Assembly: GCA_031428695.1 (NCBI GenBank)
Contig: JANOYE010000016.1
Span: 1 to 28,681, forward strand
Origin: JANYCG01 sp031428695
GTDB taxonomy: Bacteria > Pseudomonadota > Gammaproteobacteria > Burkholderiales > Burkholderiaceae_C
Direction: 5' to 3'
Length of the DNA: 28,681 nucleotides
In this document: one piece after another, positions 25,268-28,681 of the stretch
How positions within the stretch are numbered: position 1 is the first letter of the stretch
Layout: every line of letters begins with the position of its first letter
Translations under genes and position numbers: made by a program
Notes under the pieces: generated by a model
What the model saw: the letters and a program-made list of their open reading frames with translations, nothing else
Database searches by the model: none
What the model was told of the DNA's origin: nothing

Positions 25268-25936
25268 GTGACCCAAATTCTTCCCCACATCACCCTTGAA
25301 ACCGCGCCCAACCCCACCGCCGCCGTGATTTGGCTGCATGGCCTGGGCGCCGACGGCAATGACTTCGCCGGCCTCGTGCCTGAACTCGATTTGACGGGCC
25401 TCGCGCCCATTCGTTTCATCTTTCCGCACGCGCCGTCGATCCCCGTGACGCTGAACGGCGGATACGTGATGCCGGCCTGGTACGACATTTTGGGCACGCA
25501 ACTGCAGCGCGTGGAAGACAGCGCGGGCATCCGTAAGTCTGCGTTGCAAATCGAGGCCTTGATCGCCGACCAGGTGGCCAAAGGCATCCCCGCCTCGCGC
25601 ATCGTGCTGGCGGGCTTCTCGCAAGGCTGCGCGATGGTCTTGCACACGGGGCTGCGCCACCCGGCAAAACTGGCCGGCATCATCGCGCTTTCCGGTTATT
25701 TGCCGCTGGCTGGGAGTGTGGCCACAGAGCGCAGCGCCGCCAATAAAGACACGCCGATTTTCATGGCGCACGGCACGATGGACCCCATGATTGCGCTGGA
25801 CCGCGCCGAAGCCTCCCGTGACGCGTTGGTGGCTCTTGGTTGCAAGGTGCAGTGGCACACCTACCAGATGCCGCACAGCGTGCATCCGAGCGAGATTGCG
25901 GACATTGGGCGGTTTTTGAAGACCGTGTTGGCCTGA
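25268..25936 (+). CDS. carboxylesterase/phospholipase of the EstB family
   Basis: The protein has 222 residues, the usual length for this small alpha/beta hydrolase family. IWLHGLGADGNDF is the oxyanion region, GFSQG gives nucleophile S118, HGTMDPMI gives D172 and MPHSVHPSE gives H203. The conserved FPHAPSIPVTLNGGYVMPAWYD segment confirms the family. The start is a GTG at 25268. It is cytoplasmic (no signal) and hydrolyses short esters or lysophospholipids in characterised relatives. It is the last ordinary chromosomal gene before the AT-rich accessory stretch. Confidence 0.92.
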   Translation: MTQILPHITLETAPNPTAAVIWLHGLGADGNDFAGLVPELDLTGLAPIRFIFPHAPSIPVTLNGGYVMPAWYDILGTQLQRVEDSAGIRKSALQIEALIADQVAKGIPASRIVLAGFSQGCAMVLHTGLRHPAKLAGIIALSGYLPLAGSVATERSAANKDTPIFMAHGTMDPMIALDRAEASRDALVALGCKVQWHTYQMPHSVHPSEIADIGRFLKTVLA

Positions 25937-25951
25937 TCTGCGCTTTCGACG

Positions 25952-25973
25952 AAATTAATACTCTTGTTAATTT
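25952..25973. repeat. 7-bp inverted repeat AAATTAA-N8-TTAATTT
   Basis: Perfect arms surround an 8-base loop, 15 bp after the esterase stop. The geometry (AT-rich arms, 8-base loop, just downstream of a hydrolase gene) resembles the repeat at 17778-17811. There is no U-tract long enough to call a terminator. Confidence 0.6.
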
Positions 25974-26205
25974 TAGAGAATTTTGTTCGTTCAGTATAGA
26001 TTTTTGTATTTTTACGACTAATAATTATACTGTTTTAGTCATTAATTTATAGCAAAATATATAGCATATACGTGACTTAATTGCCTTTAAGAATACTAAA
26101 CTATTGCTTGGTAAAAATATTCAGTAAAATTCCAAGTGCGGCCGCCCCTCCTTCTTCAGCGCTACGGCCACTGCATTCCAATCCGAACCCCTTTGCAGGA
26201 AATAG

Positions 26206-26230
26206 TCCAAAGGTCAAAATCCAAAGGTCA
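26206..26230 (+). repeat. 11-bp direct repeat TCCAAAGGTCA, twice
   Basis: Exact copies at 26206-26216 and 26220-26230 are separated by three A residues. The function is unknown. Confidence 0.8.
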
Positions 26231-26260
26231 GAGTTTCCATTTCCGAAGCGTCCGCAGTGT

Positions 26261-26388
26261 GCCCCTCAGCCAGCCCAGGGCGGATGCCTCCGTGTCACCC
26301 GCCGCGAAAATCACCCGCTCGTGTAGTAAAAGCCCGGCGCGCGCCTCCTTCTTTACCTGCGGCATCCGCCCTGGGCTGGCAGAGGGGC
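26261..26388 (+). mobile_element. 128-bp palindromic-ended element, copy 1 (MITE- or REP-like)
   Basis: The 28-bp ends at 26261-26288 and 26361-26388 are inverted complements with one mismatch. The 72-bp interior carries GTGTCACCCG near one end and GCGCGCCTCCTTCTTTACCT near the other. The reverse complement of 27813-27940 aligns with it over all 128 bp without gaps; the interiors agree at about three quarters of positions. About 37 bp on the inner side (26389-26425) also resemble the matching flank of copy 2. No transposase and no clear target duplication are seen, so a non-autonomous element is the best reading. Confidence 0.8.
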
Positions 26389-26541
26389 ATGGGTTACTGC
26401 GTTTGGGGATTTAACTTGGAAATGGGAGAGCTGACCTTGTATCCGGATCGAAGGCCGATACGCGATTCTTTCTATGCGACGGGCAACTTCAAAGTTAAGC
26501 GTCTCAAAAATCGATCCACAACTACACTGGACTTGAAATGA
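26389..26541 (+). CDS. possible small ORF coupled to the cargo gene
   Basis: A 50-codon frame starts with an ATG at the inner edge of repeat copy 1, or at 26422 for 39 codons. It ends in TGA overlapping the next ATG as ATGA (26538-26541). The product is basic and unrecognised. It may be a leader that couples translation, or simply a chance frame. Its first dozen codons lie in DNA shared with the flank of copy 2, where the frame stops after eight codons. Confidence 0.25.
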   Translation: MGYCVWGFNLEMGELTLYPDRRPIRDSFYATGNFKVKRLKNRSTTTLDLK

Positions 26542-27743
26542 CATTCTCGGCCTACAAAGATCACCCAATCCGGGCACTTGTCTCACAACTCCTTGCCTTT
26601 CAGGGCCGAGAAGAGTTTGCCGATCCTGTCGTTGCGGATAACGAGACAGCCGCGTTTGCTCGGGACAAGGTCTTTGCAATTGCACGGCTGGTTGCAGGAT
26701 TGCTCGAACAGACACCGGCAACTCTGGCCAGTACCGGCGCGCTATCGAACCTTCAAACCAACCTGCAGGCCCCGGTCAATGAGCTGAACGCCTACGTTTC
26801 GAATCGAAACGTCGTCCACATCACGAATGCTGCCGCGCAGTGCGAGCAGAACGTGTTGCCTTTCCTCTGGGGTTTGCCTCAGCAGATTCCTGCTCTGACC
26901 GAACCGTCGTTCTCGGCTCTCGTCAATATGCAGGCTACTGCCTCTCTGCAGACCGTGCAGACGCTTGTAAAGCAGCGTGACGCTCTAGCCACCAGCCTAA
27001 CAGACGCGAAAGTCCATGCTGAGGCGCTCAGTGCGCGGCTTGACACGTTGCAAGATGCGGCAGTTCGCGATCGCGCTGAAGCGGCAGCGGCTGTGGCTAA
27101 CCTGCAGAAGGAGTTCGCTGAGAAGGAGATCGAGCGAACAGCGGCTTTCGACGCAGCGATCCATGGGTACAAACTGGATTACGAAGCGCTACGCGGTGGA
27201 TTTTCATCCCAAGCATTGCTTTCGCTCCAGGATCTGGATGGTCAGCGCATTCAGGCTTCACGTATTGTTCAGGTTGTTGGAAATATTGGCGTAACGGGCA
27301 ACTACCAGCAAATAGCTAACTCGCAGGCTTCTCAAGCAAATTTTTGGCGCTGGGTCACTGTCGCCATCTTTGGCGCTGGAATATCCGTAGCTGTGGCCAC
27401 GTTCATCAAGTTTTGGGATCAGCCTTTCTCACCCGAAAACACTTGGTCGGTGGTCATACGGCTTCTGTACGCTATCGCGATAACTGCACCAGCGTGGTAC
27501 ACCGCACGTGAGTCAGCGCGTCATAGAACTAACTCGGATCGCGCCCGACAGACTGAACTTGAACTTGCCTCGATTGGCCCATTCATCGAACTGATGCCTG
27601 AAGACAAGAAGGTTGAGATTCGAGAGTCGTTAACCAAGAGCTATTTCGGGCGCCCAGTTGAATCACACGAGGTTCAATCCCCGATAGACATCGGCAATAT
27701 AAAAGACTTGGTCGTTGAACTCGTCAAAGCCGTCAAGAAGTAG
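26538..27743 (+). CDS. unrecognised coiled-coil protein with two C-terminal membrane helices
   Basis: I do not recognise this 401-residue protein. Residues 1-130 are mixed helical. Residues about 135-215 form a charged Ala/Leu/Glu-rich coiled coil. Two hydrophobic helices follow at about 270-291 and 303-323, joined by a short loop, so both ends should face the same, probably cytoplasmic, side. An 80-residue tail begins with a basic patch (YTARESARHRTNSDRAR) and includes IGPFIELMPEDKKVEIRESL. Base composition and codon use are less GC-rich than the core genes, suggesting transfer. It is the only substantial gene between two inverted copies of the 128-bp element and lies beside a toxin-antitoxin locus. 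A stress or phage-defence membrane protein is possible, but that is only context. No strong Shine-Dalgarno is seen; the start overlaps the small ORF's stop. Confidence 0.7.
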   Translation: MTFSAYKDHPIRALVSQLLAFQGREEFADPVVADNETAAFARDKVFAIARLVAGLLEQTPATLASTGALSNLQTNLQAPVNELNAYVSNRNVVHITNAAAQCEQNVLPFLWGLPQQIPALTEPSFSALVNMQATASLQTVQTLVKQRDALATSLTDAKVHAEALSARLDTLQDAAVRDRAEAAAAVANLQKEFAEKEIERTAAFDAAIHGYKLDYEALRGGFSSQALLSLQDLDGQRIQASRIVQVVGNIGVTGNYQQIANSQASQANFWRWVTVAIFGAGISVAVATFIKFWDQPFSPENTWSVVIRLLYAIAITAPAWYTARESARHRTNSDRARQTELELASIGPFIELMPEDKKVEIRESLTKSYFGRPVESHEVQSPIDIGNIKDLVVELVKAVKK

Positions 27744-27812
27744 TGCTCATGCCGAGGCTCCAGGGTCATGTTCCTCATTTCCCAGTCAAACTCCAACCAA
27801 GCGGTTACCCAT

Positions 27813-27940
27813 GCCCCTCAGCCAGCCCAGGGCGGCTGCCGGAGGTAAAGAAGGAGGCGCGCGCTCGACCTTGGTAATGCGAACGAGCGTTTCTCGCGAC
27901 GGGTGACACGTAGGCAGCCGCCCTGGGCTGGCTGAGGTGC
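27813..27940 (-). mobile_element. 128-bp palindromic-ended element, copy 2, inverted relative to copy 1
   Basis: The 28-bp ends at 27813-27840 and 27913-27940 are inverted complements with one mismatch. Its reverse complement matches copy 1 at 26261-26388 along the full length. The inner flank at about 27776-27812 also resembles the inner flank of copy 1. It begins 69 bp after the stop of the cargo gene, and its strong stem may act as that gene's terminator. Confidence 0.8.
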
Positions 27941-27958
27941 TGCCCGCCGAAGAACCAC

Positions 27959-27976
27959 GACGTGCAAAGTCACGTC
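27959..27976. promoter_or_regulatory. GACGTG-N6-CACGTC inverted repeat, possible toxin-antitoxin operator
   Basis: Perfect 6-bp arms surround a 6-base spacer, about 74 bp before the PIN toxin start. Ribbon-helix-helix antitoxins usually bind such sites to autoregulate, but no promoter boxes could be assigned with confidence. Confidence 0.3.
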
Positions 27977-28049
27977 TCCCGCCTCCCGCCTCGCAGGCAC
28001 GCCGATTCTCAGCAACCATGATTTTGATGGTAACGATGCCCGCAACATC

Positions 28050-28484
28050 ATGAAGCTGAATTTCCTGCTCGATACCAACGTGCTGGTTGCGGGTTTGAGC
28101 AGTCGCTTGGGGGCATCTTTTGCGCTGCTGGAGGCGGTGGCGGCCGAGCAGGTTCAATTGAGCGCCTCGGCAACACTTTGGCTGGAGTAAGAGTCCGTGC
28201 TCAAGCGCTCAGAGATCCGAAAAATGCACCATTTGAAAATTTCAGAGGTCGATGATTTTTTAAACGACCTGGCTGCGTTGACAACGCCGGTAGAGCTGCA
28301 TTTTGCCTGGCGCCCCCAGTTGCGCGACCCCGGCGATGAGATGGTGCTGGAGGCTGCGGTCAACGGGCACGTGGACGTGCTGGTCACGCACAATCTTGCC
28401 GACTTTGAAATCGCCAAACCAAGGTTCAACCTCAACGTATGGACACCTTCCAAAGCCTTGAAACAACTGGAGAAACGCCTATGA
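28050..28484 (+). pseudogene. PIN-domain (VapC-like) toxin with an in-frame stop
   Basis: The frame starts MKLNFLLDTNVLVAGL, the typical PIN opening with the first catalytic Asp (D8). It continues to LSASATLWLE and then meets TAA at 28188-28190. The same frame goes on with ESVLKRSEIRK, then DPGDEMVLEAAVNGHVDVLVTHNLADFE, which carries the remaining acidic residues of the PIN site. Relatives have Tyr at the stop (LWLEYExVLKR), so one base change from TAT or TAC to TAA explains it. A full-length RNase toxin would not be made unless the stop is read through; re-initiation at GTG 28197 would lack D8. Its end overlaps the next start (ATGA at 28481). A sequencing error is the alternative. Confidence 0.85.
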
Positions 28485-28681
28485 GCACTTTTGCACTGCG
28501 CCTGCCCGACTCTTTGTATGCCCACGCCAAAAAACTGGCGGAACGCGATCAAGCCTCACTCAATCAATTTATCACCGTTGCGGTGGCTGAGAAAGTGTCT
28601 GCGCTGGACACAGCCGCATTTTTCAGTGAACGCGCGGCGCGCGGCAGCACGGAACGCTTGAAAAACATCCTTTCACGCGTC
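28481..28681 (+). CDS. ribbon-helix-helix antitoxin-like protein, partial (3' end outside window)
   Basis: Sixty-seven codons are visible. MSTFALRLPDSLYAHAKKLAERDQ shows the strand-helix start of an Arc/MetJ-type ribbon-helix-helix protein, and SLNQFITVAVAEKVSALDT is the second helix with the usual continuation seen in HicB- or CopG-like antitoxins. The start overlaps the toxin stop by four bases, so the pair is coupled in toxin-first order. It would bind DNA and, if the toxin were intact, neutralise it. The end is cut by the window. Confidence 0.7.
   Translation, partial: MSTFALRLPDSLYAHAKKLAERDQASLNQFITVAVAEKVSALDTAAFFSERAARGSTERLKNILSRV

Larger units (their letters stand above)
25937..26260. 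other. gene-free AT-rich stretch at the island boundary
   Basis: No convincing gene lies here. From about 25950 to 26130 the DNA is strikingly AT-rich compared with all coding DNA to the left, then returns to mixed composition. It holds an inverted repeat (25952-25973), a longer-spaced GACTAA...TTAGTC pair (26016-26040) and a direct repeat (26206-26230). It separates the esterase from the repeat-flanked cargo and looks like a site of past insertion. Confidence 0.6.

Noticed and set aside
26261..27940. CRISPR array or integron attC sites
   Set aside because: Only two inverted 128-bp copies are present, 1.4 kb apart. There are no regularly spaced direct repeats, and no attC core sites or integrase were seen.

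Overview
The window looks like a chromosomal segment of a high-GC betaproteobacterium, probably Burkholderiales/Comamonadaceae (Rhodoferax- or Polaromonas-like). This is inferred from base composition, codon use and the run ftsY / two M16 peptidases / rsmD / coaD. No rRNA, tRNA or CRISPR array was seen.

Region 1 (1-5063, +) is an envelope transport operon: the end of an alpha/beta hydrolase, an RND/MMPL exporter fused in one reading frame to a LolA-like lipid-carrier domain, and an outer-membrane beta-barrel. Together they could move a hydrophobic molecule from inner to outer membrane. Region 2 (5086-6573) holds a Crp/Fnr-type regulator (-) and a small exported protein of unknown function (+).

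Region 3 (6596-17751) is the most interesting metabolic block. A leftward set, livG-livF-livH-livM, encodes the core of a branched-chain-type ABC importer. A rightward set diverges from it across a 26-bp gap: a TIGR04076-like protein, an aldo/keto reductase, the importer's binding protein, a second aldo/keto reductase fused to a Rid/YjgF domain, an amidase-signature hydrolase, a TTC38-like TPR protein and an alpha/beta hydrolase. This reads as one uptake-and-degradation system for an unidentified amide or N-containing compound.

Region 4 (17752-25936) is mostly core genome. It has an AT-rich spacer with three inverted repeats, then coaD, rsmD and an M16 peptidase pair in which one member lacks the zinc motif (all -), then ftsY, an orphan YnjB-like binding protein, an unknown exported protein (-) and an EstB-like carboxylesterase.

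Region 5 (25937-28681) is an accessory island. An AT-rich stretch is followed by two 128-bp elements with 28-bp terminal inverted repeats, lying in opposite orientation around one unrecognised coiled-coil/two-TM membrane protein. After them comes a toxin-antitoxin locus whose PIN toxin carries an in-frame stop and whose ribbon-helix-helix antitoxin runs off the window.
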